A stretch of 64,000 bases of DNA from Pantoea nemavictus (lineage in GTDB: Bacteria; Pseudomonadota; Gammaproteobacteria; Enterobacterales; Enterobacteriaceae): positions 3,410,001-3,474,000 of the forward strand of contig NZ_JBBGZW010000001.1 in NCBI RefSeq assembly GCF_037479095.1, written 5' to 3'. The notes under the pieces were generated by a model, which worked only from the letters and a program-made list of their open reading frames with translations, did not search any database and was not told the origin of the DNA. Numbering within the stretch: the stretch's first letter is position 1; the number at the start of each line of letters is the position of its first letter. The position numbers and the translations under genes were made by a program. This document shows positions 18,843-26,773 of the stretch, in pieces.

Positions 18843-19036
18843 AGATTCTCCTTAACAGCATCAGGGAAACCGCCATGACCATCCTTATGGATGCGTGCTC
18901 GAAGCACAGGATACCGTCCGGTCTTGAAGGCGGGAGTTAAGTTGCCGGGGATGAATCTACTAAGCAGGCTTTGTGCCCAGGGGTCGCCCCCATCTCACCA
19001 GCAACTTCCCGATGATCAGTCGGGGATCATAGCACC
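18843..19036 (-). ncRNA. Candidate bridge RNA region upstream of the IS110 transposase
   Basis: About 190 noncoding bases 5' of the transposase, where IS110-group elements encode their bridge RNA. Structure visible: hairpins GTGCT-CGA-AGCAC (18895-18907), CATCC-TTAT-GGATG (18880-18893) and GGGG-TCG-CCCC (18980-18990). There is also a long-range stem pairing AAGTTGC (18939-18945) with GCAACTT (19001-19007). The RNA itself, its ends and its target and donor loops are inference. Confidence 0.4.
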
Positions 19037-19060
19037 CGGAGGAGAATGATCGAGATATAA

Positions 19061-19084
19061 GGGTCGCCATTTACGGCGACCAGG
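19061..19084. repeat. REP palindrome on the right flank of the IS110 element
   Basis: GGGTCGCCAT-TT-ACGGCGACC then AGG: same family as the left-flank REP, in the opposite orientation, with one stem mismatch and a degenerate head (ATAA in place of GTAG). It stands just downstream of the orphan ABC ATPase gene. Confidence 0.7.
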
Positions 19085-19088
19085 ATAT

Positions 19089-19805
19089 CTAGGTCGCGGT
19101 TAACCACTTACTCACGGTAACGTCATCCAGCTGCGCCACTTTGCCGTGCGCTACGTTGCGTCCGCGATGCAGCAGCAGGAAGTAGTCGGCGACGCGACGA
19201 ACGAAGGATACGTGCTGCTCCAGCAGCAGAATCGTCAAACCATATTCCCGGTTGAGCCGACGAATCAGATTGCCCATCTCCTCCTCCAGCCACGGCGACA
19301 TCCCTTCCGTCGGCTCATCCAGAATCACCAGCTTCGGTTGCAGCACCAGCGCGCGCGCCAGCGCCAGATGTTGCTGCTGATCCATCGGTAACTCGCCGCT
19401 GCGTTGATGGCGCAGTGAATAGAGCGCAGGAAACAGATCAAACACCATTTCAGGAATGGCGCGGCTGCGATCGTCCTGTGCCGCCATCAGGGCAATCAGT
19501 AGGTTATCCTCCACGCTCATCTGCGAGAAGATATGCCGACCTTGCGGCACATAACCAATGCCGGTGCGGGCGCGCAGTTCCGCGGGCTGCAGCAGCAAAT
19601 CTTCCGGGGGGGAGCCATCCTCCTGCCAGGTCATTGAACCGCTGTTAATCGGCAAACGACCCATGATGCAGTTCACTAACGTGGTTTTGCCCATGCCTGG
19701 ACTGCCCAGCACGCCCGTGCAGGTGCCGGGTGGCAGATCGAGATCCACATCCCATAGGATGTGGTTTTGACCGTAAAACTGATTCACCGAACGTAAACTC
19801 AGCAT
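19089..19805 (-). CDS. Orphan UrtE-like ABC transporter ATP-binding protein
   Basis: ABC ATPase of 238 residues resembling UrtE/LivF, the ATPase of urea and branched-chain amino acid importers. Features: N-terminal NQFYGQNHILWDVDLDLP, P-loop GSPGMGKTT (34-42), VPQGRHIFSQMSVEDNL, Walker B LVILDEPTEGMSP (159-171) and LLLEQHVSFVRRVADYF. The ABC signature is abnormal: where LSGGQQQ is expected it reads RSGELPMDQQQ (135-145), which may harm ATPase function. No permease, binding protein or second ATPase adjoins it. AAGGAG precedes the ATG. A sigma-54-type promoter and NtrC-like sites lie upstream, so it looks like a survivor of a nitrogen-regulated urt operon. Confidence 0.8.
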   Translation of the reverse strand: MLSLRSVNQFYGQNHILWDVDLDLPPGTCTGVLGSPGMGKTTLVNCIMGRLPINSGSMTWQEDGSPPEDLLLQPAELRARTGIGYVPQGRHIFSQMSVEDNLLIALMAAQDDRSRAIPEMVFDLFPALYSLRHQRSGELPMDQQQHLALARALVLQPKLVILDEPTEGMSPWLEEEMGNLIRRLNREYGLTILLLEQHVSFVRRVADYFLLLHRGRNVAHGKVAQLDDVTVSKWLTAT

Positions 19806-19941
19806 CTGACATACTCCTTCCAGATTATTAGCCTGAATGCTCCCGCTCTGTGTCGTCTGGCATACAGTCGTGCACGATTGATGGACACCATTGTCGTCGG
19901 CAATAGCCGATATGGACTCGTCACTCCATACCGCTAATCAT

Positions 19942-19957
19942 TGCAATTCCCAGGCCA
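19942..19957 (-). promoter_or_regulatory. Sigma-54 promoter upstream of the orphan urtE-like gene
   Basis: The minus strand reads TGGCCTGGGAATTGCA: GG and GC separated by exactly 10 bases, matching the -24/-12 consensus TGGCACG-N4-TTGCA with two mismatches. The predicted start is about 125 bases upstream of the coding region. Confidence 0.65.
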
Positions 19958-20053
19958 GGTTAAAGATATAAGCGGGTCATCGTCTGAAACCGAGCAAATA
20001 AGCGCTTAAAAGTTGAGTAACGCTTAACAATTCCAGACGGTAATAAATTCGAC

Positions 20054-20070
20054 TGCACTTTGACGGTGCT
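20054..20070 (-). promoter_or_regulatory. NtrC (NR-I) enhancer-like site
   Basis: TGCACTTTGACGGTGCT matches the NtrC consensus TGCAC-N7-GTGCA in nine of ten fixed positions. It lies about 105 bases upstream of the -24 element at 19957, a usual enhancer distance. Confidence 0.6.
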
Positions 20071-20076
20071 GACTAC

Positions 20077-20093
20077 TCAACGTTTCTGGTGCA
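20077..20093 (-). promoter_or_regulatory. Second, weaker NtrC-like site
   Basis: TCAACGTTTCTGGTGCA keeps the full GTGCA half and three of five bases of the other half. Its centre is 23 bases from the centre of the stronger site, about two helical turns, as in paired NtrC enhancers. Confidence 0.4.
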
Positions 20094-20263
20094 TCTGATC
20101 GTTCGTAAAGCACGCACTGAAGAAATAAGTGGCCTTAACGGCGGGTTTTTCTACGCGGAAACGCCCGTTGATGGGCAAAAAGAGGAGGTTAATGCGACAC
20201 GCAATGGGAGAAAAATAAATACGAAAATAAATTTTTTCGCCCTTAAAAAGACGCGGGAGAAAA

Positions 20264-20321
20264 TTATACACAGCTGATGGGCTCGGGGCTGGATTCACTT
20301 ATCCACCATTACTGTGGATAA
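20264..20321. promoter_or_regulatory. Cluster of three DnaA boxes
   Basis: TTATACACA at 20264-20272 (plus), TTATCCACC at 20299-20307 (plus, one mismatch) and TTATCCACA at 20313-20321 (minus, perfect). The last two form an inverted pair five bases apart. DnaA boxes are known upstream of E. coli uvrB, so a regulatory role is likely. Confidence 0.7.
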
Positions 20322-20611
20322 CCTTGTGCATTAGCGACTGAAAACCGGGCGCAAGCGAGTAAATTCGCGGCCTTCATACATTATGATGAGAATCTGGGCT
20401 TTTAGGTGAAATTTAATTAAAACAGCAGGTTAATTAAAATCAAGCATGCGATTTATCTGCCTTGTCATCAGACTGCAATTTAATGACACTCTATTGACAA
20501 ATGTTAAAAGCGTCCTCCCTTTGGGGATAACATTGCGCAACAACAGCTTGCTGCTTGCCGCATAAATTGCACTGAAGAAAATCATCGGCACGTGCCATAA
20601 TCGTGCAAGGT

Positions 20612-20631
20612 TACTGTAATTATGTCCAGTA
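20612..20631 (+). promoter_or_regulatory. LexA box (SOS operator) of uvrB
   Basis: TACTGTAATTATGTCCAGTA fits the LexA consensus CTG-N10-CAG with an AT-rich centre, 80 bases ahead of the uvrB start, as expected for an SOS-controlled gene. Confidence 0.9.
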
Positions 20632-20710
20632 TTTTTTTCTGGCAAATTCGTCATAGCAGAGTAGAATTAGCAGCCTGCCCGCCGACTTCATCTGCTGGAA
20701 CCGCCAAAAC

Positions 20711-22732
20711 ATGAGCAAAGCCTTTAAACTCAACTCCGCTTTCAAGCCTTCAGGCGATCAACCTGAGGCCATTCGCCGCCTTGAAGAGGGCCTTGAGGAT
20801 GGGCTCGCGCATCAAACGCTGTTGGGCGTAACCGGCTCAGGTAAAACCTTTACCGTGGCGAACGTGATAGCTGACTTGAATCGGCCGACCATGGTGCTGG
20901 CGCCGAATAAAACCCTGGCAGCGCAGCTGTATGGCGAGATGAAGGAGTTCTTCCCGGATAACGCGGTGGAGTTTTTCGTCTCTTACTACGATTACTATCA
21001 GCCTGAAGCCTATGTGCCGAGCTCTGACACCTTTATCGAGAAAGATGCGTCGGTGAATGAACACATTGAGCAGATGCGTCTCTCGGCCACCAAAGCGCTG
21101 CTCGAGCGTCGTGATGTGATTGTGGTGGCCTCGGTTTCTGCCATCTACGGTTTGGGCGATCCCGACCTCTATTTAAAAATGATGCTGCACTTAACGCGCG
21201 GCATGATTATCGATCAGCGCAGCATTTTGCGTCGACTGGCGGAGCTGCAATATGCGCGCAACGATCAGGCTTTCCAGCGCGGGACTTTCCGCGTACGTGG
21301 CGAAGTGATTGATGTGTTTCCGGCCGAATCGGACGATATTGCGCTGCGTATTGAGCTATTTGACGAAGAAGTTGAGCGGTTGTCGCTGTTCGATCCGCTC
21401 ACCGGCCAGATTGACTCCGTCATTCCACGCTTTACCGTCTATCCCAAAACGCACTACGTGACGCCGCGCGAGCGCATTCTGCAGGCGATGGAAGATATCA
21501 AAGTTGAGCTGGTGGATCGCCGTAAGGTGCTGCTGGAGAACAATAAGCTGCTGGAAGAGCAGCGCATTTCTCAGCGTACCCAGTTCGATTTAGAGATGAT
21601 GAACGAGCTGGGTTACTGCTCCGGTATCGAAAACTACTCGCGCTATCTTTCTGGCCGTGGACCGGGCGAGCCGCCTCCGACCCTGTTTGATTACTTACCG
21701 GCAGATGGTTTGCTGGTGGTCGATGAATCGCACGTGACCATTCCGCAGATTGGCGGCATGTATCGCGGCGACCGGGCGCGTAAAGAGACGCTGGTGGAGT
21801 ATGGCTTCCGCTTGCCGTCGGCGCTGGATAACCGCCCGATGAAGTTTGAAGAGTTTGAGGCTTCAGCGCCGCAAACCATTTATGTCTCGGCGACACCGGG
21901 CAACTACGAGCTGGAAAAATCGGGCAGCGAAGTGATCGATCAGCTGGTGCGTCCAACCGGCCTGCTCGATCCGATTCTCGAAGTGCGTCCGGTGGCGACG
22001 CAGGTCGACGATCTGCTGTCAGAAATCCGCAAGCGTGTGGAGATTAACGAGCGCGTGCTGGTTACGGTGCTGACCAAGCGCATGGCGGAAGATCTCACCG
22101 AATATCTGGTAGAGCACGGCGAGAAGGTGCGCTATCTGCACTCTGATATCGATACCGTAGAGCGTATGGAGATCATCCGCGATTTGCGCCTCGGCGAATT
22201 TGATGTGCTGGTCGGCATTAACTTGCTGCGTGAAGGGTTAGATATGCCGGAAGTGTCGCTGGTGGCGATTCTGGATGCCGATAAAGAGGGCTTCCTGCGT
22301 TCTGAGCGCTCCCTGATTCAGACCATCGGCCGCGCCGCGCGTAACATCAACGGCCGGGCTATTCTCTACGCCGACAAAATTACCCCGTCGATGGAGCGCG
22401 CGATGGGCGAAACCGAGCGCCGTCGCGAGAAGCAGCAAAAATACAACGAAGAGAACGGTATCGTGCCGCAAGGGCTCAACAAGAAGATCACTGATATTCT
22501 TGAGCTCGGCAAAAATGTGGTAAAAACGCGCGGCAAAGGCAAAACCGCCTCGCGCACTGCGGCAGAAGCAGAAGCCAACTACATGGCGCTTACGCCACAG
22601 GCGATGCAGAAGAAAATTCACGAGCTGGAAGGGCAGATGCAGCAGCATGCGCAAAATCTGGAGTTCGAAGAGGCGGCCAGCGTGCGCGATCAGTTACATC
22701 AGCTGCGCGAACTGTTTATTGCTGCTTCGTAG
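20711..22732 (+). CDS. uvrB: Excinuclease ABC subunit B
   Basis: Damage-verifying helicase-like subunit of nucleotide excision repair: loaded by UvrA, it grips the lesion and recruits UvrC. The 673 residues match E. coli. Motifs: Walker [11 protein letters not shown] (39-48), beta-hairpin region [21 protein letters not shown], helicase motifs [11 protein letters not shown] and TIGRAARN, and a C-terminal UVR motif in the [20 protein letters not shown] region. Preceded by a LexA box and DnaA boxes. It stands alone and is followed by a REP. Confidence 0.98.
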   Translation: MSKAFKLNSAFKPSGDQPEAIRRLEEGLEDGLAHQTLLGVTGSGKTFTVANVIADLNRPTMVLAPNKTLAAQLYGEMKEFFPDNAVEFFVSYYDYYQPEAYVPSSDTFIEKDASVNEHIEQMRLSATKALLERRDVIVVASVSAIYGLGDPDLYLKMMLHLTRGMIIDQRSILRRLAELQYARNDQAFQRGTFRVRGEVIDVFPAESDDIALRIELFDEEVERLSLFDPLTGQIDSVIPRFTVYPKTHYVTPRERILQAMEDIKVELVDRRKVLLENNKLLEEQRISQRTQFDLEMMNELGYCSGIENYSRYLSGRGPGEPPPTLFDYLPADGLLVVDESHVTIPQIGGMYRGDRARKETLVEYGFRLPSALDNRPMKFEEFEASAPQTIYVSATPGNYELEKSGSEVIDQLVRPTGLLDPILEVRPVATQVDDLLSEIRKRVEINERVLVTVLTKRMAEDLTEYLVEHGEKVRYLHSDIDTVERMEIIRDLRLGEFDVLVGINLLREGLDMPEVSLVAILDADKEGFLRSERSLIQTIGRAARNINGRAILYADKITPSMERAMGETERRREKQQKYNEENGIVPQGLNKKITDILELGKNVVKTRGKGKTASRTAAEAEANYMALTPQAMQKKIHELEGQMQQHAQNLEFEEAASVRDQLHQLRELFIAAS

Positions 22733-22739
22733 TGCCTGC

Positions 22740-22763
22740 GTAGGGTGCGCATAAATGCGCACC
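22740..22763. repeat. REP palindrome after uvrB (TGCGCAT class)
   Basis: GTAGG head and palindrome GTGCGCAT-AA-ATGCGCAC, between the convergent uvrB and ybhK genes. Confidence 0.75.
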
Positions 22764-22769
22764 TGGAAG

Positions 22770-23672
22770 CTAAACCGCTTGAATCGCGTGTTCCAGCGCG
22801 ATGCGCAGCAGCTGGCGATCGTGTCGATATTTAATATCGGCGGCTTCCAGCGGTTCGCGAATGATTAAGCGTTGTTCCACACCGGCAATATCCGCTGACG
22901 GCCCGACGACAATCGCATCAATCACCCGCTTGCCAATGGCTTTTTCCATAATCGCCAGCTTATCCGCGACATTCAGACTGGCGGCTGCCGGGCTCAGTTC
23001 GCGACCAAGATTGCCGATAAACACCATGGTGGCAGGCGTGCGACGCAGCGCACGCGCCATATCTTCCATCAACAAAATGGGCATCAGGCTGGTGTAAAAA
23101 CTGCCAGGGCCGATCAGAATCAAGTCGGCTTCGCCTATTGCCTCGATCGCTTCACGCGTCGGCTGCACGTTGGGATGCAGCATCAACTCTTCGGGCGGCT
23201 GTCTCATTTCATCAATCGCAGTTTCGCCGTATACCATATTCCCTTCGCCATCCTGAGCCACCAGATCGACCGGCTGTTCCGACATGGGGATAAGAAATGC
23301 ATCGACTTTGAGCAGATTGCGAATGATGTTAATCGCCTCCAGTGGCCTCACGCTGAGGTGATCCAGCGCTTTAAGCATCAGATTGCCAAGGTTGTGGCCA
23401 GCTAACTCGCCGTTACCGCTAAAGCGATACTCAAACATCGCCGTCGCTACGCTAGGTTCGGTGATCAATTGATTGATGCAGTTGCGCATATCACCCCAGG
23501 CAATGCCGCCTTCCGAGCGGCGAATGCGGCCGGTGGAACCGCCATTATCGGTGGTGGTGACAATGCCGGTTAAGCGCGAGCCTAACGGTGCTAACGCTGA
23601 CATCACGCGGCCCAGGCCGTGTCCGCCACCCAATGCCACTACGCGATCCAAATCTGCCAGGGTTCGATTCAT
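22770..23672 (-). CDS. ybhK: YvcK/CofD-like protein YbhK
   Basis: Cytoplasmic Rossmann-like protein of 300 residues, the gluconeogenesis-factor YvcK family, related to the 2-phospho-L-lactate transferase CofD. Motifs: [17 protein letters not shown] near the N-terminus, [24 protein letters not shown] and [17 protein letters not shown]. In Bacillus YvcK binds UDP-GlcNAc and affects cell-wall precursors; the enterobacterial function is unsettled. AAGGAGAAAC precedes the ATG. Same position between uvrB and moaA as in E. coli. Confidence 0.92.
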   Translation of the reverse strand: MNRTLADLDRVVALGGGHGLGRVMSALAPLGSRLTGIVTTTDNGGSTGRIRRSEGGIAWGDMRNCINQLITEPSVATAMFEYRFSGNGELAGHNLGNLMLKALDHLSVRPLEAINIIRNLLKVDAFLIPMSEQPVDLVAQDGEGNMVYGETAIDEMRQPPEELMLHPNVQPTREAIEAIGEADLILIGPGSFYTSLMPILLMEDMARALRRTPATMVFIGNLGRELSPAAASLNVADKLAIMEKAIGKRVIDAIVVGPSADIAGVEQRLIIREPLEAADIKYRHDRQLLRIALEHAIQAV

Positions 23673-23781
23673 GTTTCTCCTTTGTTGCTGACGTCCTCGC
23701 GTTGAGGCGTAGTTGAACTGATGTGCATCAATATCTGTGAGATATTTTACCGTATCCTGTCGCGAAAATGCGGTGAAAATA

Positions 23782-23805
23782 CGTTATGTATCAATATATA
23801 TAGCG
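23782..23805 (+). promoter_or_regulatory. ModE-like operator upstream of moaA
   Basis: Halves CGTTATGTA and TATATAGCG in a 24-base site of the same length and style as the modA operator. In E. coli ModE activates moaABCDE, so the site is probably an activator site here. Confidence 0.7.
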
Positions 23806-23880
23806 AAATTCACTGATGGATGCTAATCGCTAATCGCGCTACCATTCGTTTTAACCGTGTTGTCCACAATGACAACAAAC

Positions 23881-23992
23881 TCCCAAGCCTGGTTTCCTAA
23901 GTCGTTAATGATATGGAATGCAGGCCGCAGCCTTGAGCTGCCAGGGTGCAGAAAGAAATGACTGCATCTCCCGACTTTGGAAAGGTGTTCAG
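23881..23992 (+). promoter_or_regulatory. Moco RNA motif (molybdenum cofactor riboswitch) in the moaA leader
   Basis: Three nested stems are visible. P1 is CCTAAGTCG (23896-23904) with CGACTTTGG (23972-23980), one mismatch. P2 is GGAATGCAG (23915-23923) with CTGCATCTCC (23962-23971). P3 is GCAGC (23927-23931) with GCTGC (23937-23941). The AAAGG ribosome-binding site follows P1 directly, so folding can control moaA translation. E. coli moaA has a leader of this class. Confidence 0.85.
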
Positions 23993-24979
23993 GTGCCACA
24001 ATTTACAGATGCCTACGCGCGCAGCTTTTACTATCTGCGCCTGTCGGTCACGGATGTGTGTAACTTCCGTTGTACCTACTGCTTGCCGAACGGCTACAAG
24101 CCGAACGGAACGCACAACAAGAGCTTTCTCTCGCTGGATGAGATTCGTCGCGTGACGCGTGCCTTTGCGGCCGCGGGCACCGAAAAAGTGCGTCTGACCG
24201 GCGGCGAGCCCTCCATGCGCCGTGATTTTATCGACATTATCGCGGCAGTGCGCGAAAACGACGCCATCCGCCAGATTGCGATGACCACCAACGGTTACCG
24301 CATGGCGCGCGATGTACGTGCCTGGCGCGCAGCCGGCCTCACCCATATTAACGTCAGCGTCGATAGCCTCGATGCGCGCCAGTTTCACGCCATAACCGGA
24401 CAGGACAAATTTGCCGAGGTGATGGCGGGAATTGATGCCGCTTTTGATGCCGGTTTCGAGAAAGTGAAAGTCAACAGCGTGCTGATGCGTGATGTGAACA
24501 GCCATAGCCTCAGCACCTTCCTTGAATGGCTGCGCCTGCGGCCGATTCAACTACGCTTTATCGAGCTAATGGAAACCGGCGATGGCAGCGATCTGTTTCG
24601 CCGTCATCACATCTCTGGTGAAGTGATTCGCGATCAGCTGATCATGCAGGGCTGGCAGCGCCAGCCACGTGGCCGCAGCGACGGTCCGGCGCAGGTGTTT
24701 CGTCATCCCGATTATCAGGGCGAAGTGGGCCTGATTATGCCGTACGAGAAAGATTTCTGCGCCAGCTGCAACCGCCTGCGCGTTTCGGCGCTGGGCAACC
24801 TGCATCTGTGTCTGTTCGGCGATGGCGGCGTGTCGCTACGCGATCTGCTGGCGTCTGACGATCAGCAAGCGGAGTTGCAGGCGCGCATTGCGCACAGCCT
24901 TGGGCAGAAAAAGCAGACGCATTTCCTGCATCAGGGCAATACCGGCATCACGCAAAACCTCTCCTTTATTGGTGGCTAA
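23993..24979 (+). CDS. moaA: GTP 3',8-cyclase MoaA
   Basis: Radical SAM enzyme that, with MoaC, turns GTP into cyclic pyranopterin monophosphate, the first step of molybdenum-cofactor synthesis. N-terminal cluster CNFRCTYC (Cys23, Cys27, Cys30); C-terminal cluster CASCNRLR plus a Cys in LHLCLFG; closing residues GG. I chose the GTG at 23993 ([11 protein letters not shown]): it follows AAAGGTG and matches the E. coli N-terminus. The ATG 25 codons upstream is within the Moco RNA. The product is 328 residues (E. coli 329). First gene of moaABCDE. Confidence 0.96.
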   Translation: MPQFTDAYARSFYYLRLSVTDVCNFRCTYCLPNGYKPNGTHNKSFLSLDEIRRVTRAFAAAGTEKVRLTGGEPSMRRDFIDIIAAVRENDAIRQIAMTTNGYRMARDVRAWRAAGLTHINVSVDSLDARQFHAITGQDKFAEVMAGIDAAFDAGFEKVKVNSVLMRDVNSHSLSTFLEWLRLRPIQLRFIELMETGDGSDLFRRHHISGEVIRDQLIMQGWQRQPRGRSDGPAQVFRHPDYQGEVGLIMPYEKDFCASCNRLRVSALGNLHLCLFGDGGVSLRDLLASDDQQAELQARIAHSLGQKKQTHFLHQGNTGITQNLSFIGG

Positions 24980-24996
24980 ACACAGGAGTTACGGCC

Positions 24997-25512
24997 ATGG
25001 GTAAACCTTCCGGCGAATTTGTCGCCTTAAATGTGGCGGTGATGACCGTCTCTGACAGCCGCGATGCCAGCAATGACACCTCCGGCGATTTCCTGCGTGA
25101 AGCCCTGGCAGAAGCCGGGCATCAGGTGGTGGACCGCGCGCTGGTGCCGGACAACCGCTATCGCATTCGCGCCACGGTATCGCGCTGGATCGCCAGCGAC
25201 GATGTGCAGGTGGTGATCGTCAATGGCGGCACCGGTTTTAACAGCAAAAACAGCACGCCTGAAGCCTTGCTGCCGCTGTTTGATCGCGAAATCGAAGGCT
25301 TTGGTGAGCTGTTTCGCATGATCTCCTATGAAGAGATTGGCAGCTCGACGTTGCAGTCGCGTGCTGTCGCCGGTTTGGCCAATCAGACGTTGATTTTTGC
25401 CGTGCCGGGATCGACCAACGCCTGCCGCAGCGGCTGGGAACGCATTATTGAAGATCAGCTGGATGCGCGTACGCGTCCGTGTAATTTTGTCTCTCATTTG
25501 AAGAAGTTGTAA
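24997..25512 (+). CDS. moaB: Molybdenum cofactor biosynthesis protein B
   Basis: MogA/MoaB-type protein of 171 residues that in homologues adenylylates molybdopterin; in E. coli MoaB has little activity beside MogA, and its role is uncertain. Motifs: [38 protein letters not shown] and [31 protein letters not shown] is the ribosome-binding region, 17 bases after moaA. Confidence 0.95.
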   Translation: MGKPSGEFVALNVAVMTVSDSRDASNDTSGDFLREALAEAGHQVVDRALVPDNRYRIRATVSRWIASDDVQVVIVNGGTGFNSKNSTPEALLPLFDREIEGFGELFRMISYEEIGSSTLQSRAVAGLANQTLIFAVPGSTNACRSGWERIIEDQLDARTRPCNFVSHLKKL

Positions 25513-25514
25513 GC

Positions 25515-26000
25515 ATGTCATCCTTAACGCATATCAATGCCGCTGGCGAAGCCCACATGGTGGATGTCTCTGGCAAAACCGAAACGGTGCGTGAAGCCCA
25601 AGCCGAAGCGCTGGTGCTGATGAGCGCCGAAACGCTGCAGATGATTATCGACGGCAGCCACCACAAAGGTGACGTGTTCGCCACCGCACGTATCGCCGGC
25701 ATTCAGGCGGCGAAACGTACCTGGGAACTGATTCCGCTGTGCCATCCGCTGATGTTGAGCAAAGTGGAAGTGACCTTAATTGCCGAACCGGAACACAACC
25801 GCGTGCGGGTTACCTCGCTTTGCCGCCTGAGCGGGAAAACCGGCGTCGAAATGGAAGCGTTGACCGCAGCGTCCGTTGCGGCGCTCACAATCTATGACAT
25901 GTGCAAAGCGGTGCAGAAGGATATCGTCATTGACCAACTGCGTTTGTTGAGCAAAAGCGGCGGAAAATCCGGTGATTTCAAGGTGGTGAGCCATGATTAA
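25515..26000 (+). CDS. moaC: Cyclic pyranopterin monophosphate synthase
   Basis: Works after MoaA, rearranging 3',8-cyclo-GTP to cyclic pyranopterin monophosphate. The 161 residues equal E. coli MoaC. Motifs: [18 protein letters not shown] at the N-terminus, [31 protein letters not shown] and [20 protein letters not shown] (with the catalytic Lys in CKAVQKD). Starts two bases after moaB and overlaps moaD by 8 bases. Confidence 0.98.
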   Translation: MSSLTHINAAGEAHMVDVSGKTETVREAQAEALVLMSAETLQMIIDGSHHKGDVFATARIAGIQAAKRTWELIPLCHPLMLSKVEVTLIAEPEHNRVRVTSLCRLSGKTGVEMEALTAASVAALTIYDMCKAVQKDIVIDQLRLLSKSGGKSGDFKVVSHD

Positions 26001-26238
26001 GGTGCTGTTTTTTGCCCAGGTACGTGAATTAACCGGCACCAGCGCACTGGAGCTGGCGCCAGAATACGCCGATGTTGCCACGCTGCGTGCGGCGTTAGCC
26101 GGGAAGGGCGATCGCTGGGCGCTGGCGCTGGAATCGGGAAAATTGCTGGCCGCAGTCAATCAAACGCTGGTGCCAATGAGTCATCCGCTGCGTGCGGGTG
26201 ATGAAGTGGCGTTCTTCCCACCGGTTACCGGAGGCTGA
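25993..26238 (+). CDS. moaD: Molybdopterin synthase sulfur carrier subunit
   Basis: Ubiquitin-like small subunit whose C-terminal Gly-Gly is thiocarboxylated and donates sulfur to precursor Z in complex with MoaE. The 81 residues end FFPPVTGG, the functional tail. Starts inside moaC and ends overlapping moaE. Confidence 0.97.
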   Translation: MIKVLFFAQVRELTGTSALELAPEYADVATLRAALAGKGDRWALALESGKLLAAVNQTLVPMSHPLRAGDEVAFFPPVTGG

Positions 26239-26693
26239 TGATGGAGACGCGGATTCGGGTGGGTACAGCACCTTTTAACGTCGGTGAGGAGTATGAAAAA
26301 CTCTCGGCTGATGACAGCGATGGCGCGGTGGTGACCTTCACCGGTAAAGTGCGCAATCACAATCTCGGCGACGCTGTGGCGGCGCTGACGTTGGAACACT
26401 ATCCCGGCATGACGGAGAAAGCGCTGGCGGAAATCGTCACGGAGGCACGTCAGCGTTGGGCGCTACAGCAGGTGACGGTAATTCACCGTGTCGGCGAACT
26501 GTTTCCCGGCGATGAAATCGTGTTTGTCGGCGTCAGCAGCGCCCATCGCGGCAACGCCTTCGCCGCCACCGAGTTCATCATGGATTACCTGAAAACCCGC
26601 GCGCCGTTCTGGAAGCGGGAAGCCACCGCAGAAGGTGATCGTTGGGTAGATGCCCGCGATAGCGATCATCAAGCCGCCGAGCGCTGGAGCTAG
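26238..26693 (+). CDS. moaE: Molybdopterin synthase catalytic subunit
   Basis: Large subunit of molybdopterin synthase; binds MoaD and makes the dithiolene. The 151 residues carry DGAVVTFTGKVRNHNLGD, LEHYPGMTEKAL, VIHRVGELFPGDEIVFVGV and DYLKTRAPFWKRE (catalytic Lys). Two adjacent ATGs exist: 26238 overlaps the moaD stop as ATGA, 26241 has the better seven-base spacing from GGAGG. I give the first because it aligns with E. coli MoaE, but the second is possible. Last gene of moaABCDE. Confidence 0.96.
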   Translation: MMETRIRVGTAPFNVGEEYEKLSADDSDGAVVTFTGKVRNHNLGDAVAALTLEHYPGMTEKALAEIVTEARQRWALQQVTVIHRVGELFPGDEIVFVGVSSAHRGNAFAATEFIMDYLKTRAPFWKREATAEGDRWVDARDSDHQAAERWS

Positions 26694-26773
26694 CGCGCAA
26701 AATCCTCCCGCTCCGATAGCGGCAGGCCACTGAAAACGTTAAGGTACGGTTTTTGTTGGCGTCAGGGAGCAGG

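Larger units (their letters stand above)
17843..19036 (-). mobile_element. IS110-family insertion sequence (ends approximate)
   Basis: One intact transposase gene with a short 3' flank (37 bases) and a long structured 5' flank (about 190 bases), the layout of IS110-group elements. Ends are inferred from a possible subterminal inverted repeat: GGTGCTTGATG at 17843-17853 against GATCATAGCACC at 19025-19036. No target duplication is visible, as expected for this family. REP palindromes lie on both sides. Confidence 0.55.
19806..20710. other. Long noncoding interval upstream of uvrB and the orphan ABC gene
   Basis: About 900 bases with no credible gene. The left part carries the sigma-54 promoter and NtrC-like sites reading leftward; the middle carries three DnaA boxes; the right part carries the LexA box of uvrB. 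A 74-codon minus-strand frame at 20430-20654 has no recognisable features. Confidence 0.6.
23673..23992. other. Control region between ybhK and moaA
   Basis: About 320 bases with no gene. Holds a ModE-like site (23782-23805), the inverted repeat GTTGTC / GACAAC at 23859-23876 of unknown meaning, and the Moco RNA motif (23881-23992). An in-frame ATG at 23918 lies inside a riboswitch stem and is not the moaA start. Confidence 0.7.

Noticed and set aside
17818..19088. Composite transposon or prophage round the IS110 gene
   Set aside because: Only one transposase gene, no second IS, no integrase or phage gene and no attachment repeat are seen.
20430..20654. Minus-strand frame of 74 codons upstream of uvrB
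   Set aside because: It overlaps the uvrB promoter and LexA box, has no recognisable domain and no good ribosome-binding site.
23918..23992. N-terminal extension of moaA from the ATG at 23918
   Set aside because: It lies in the Moco RNA stems and adds 25 residues without likeness to MoaA.
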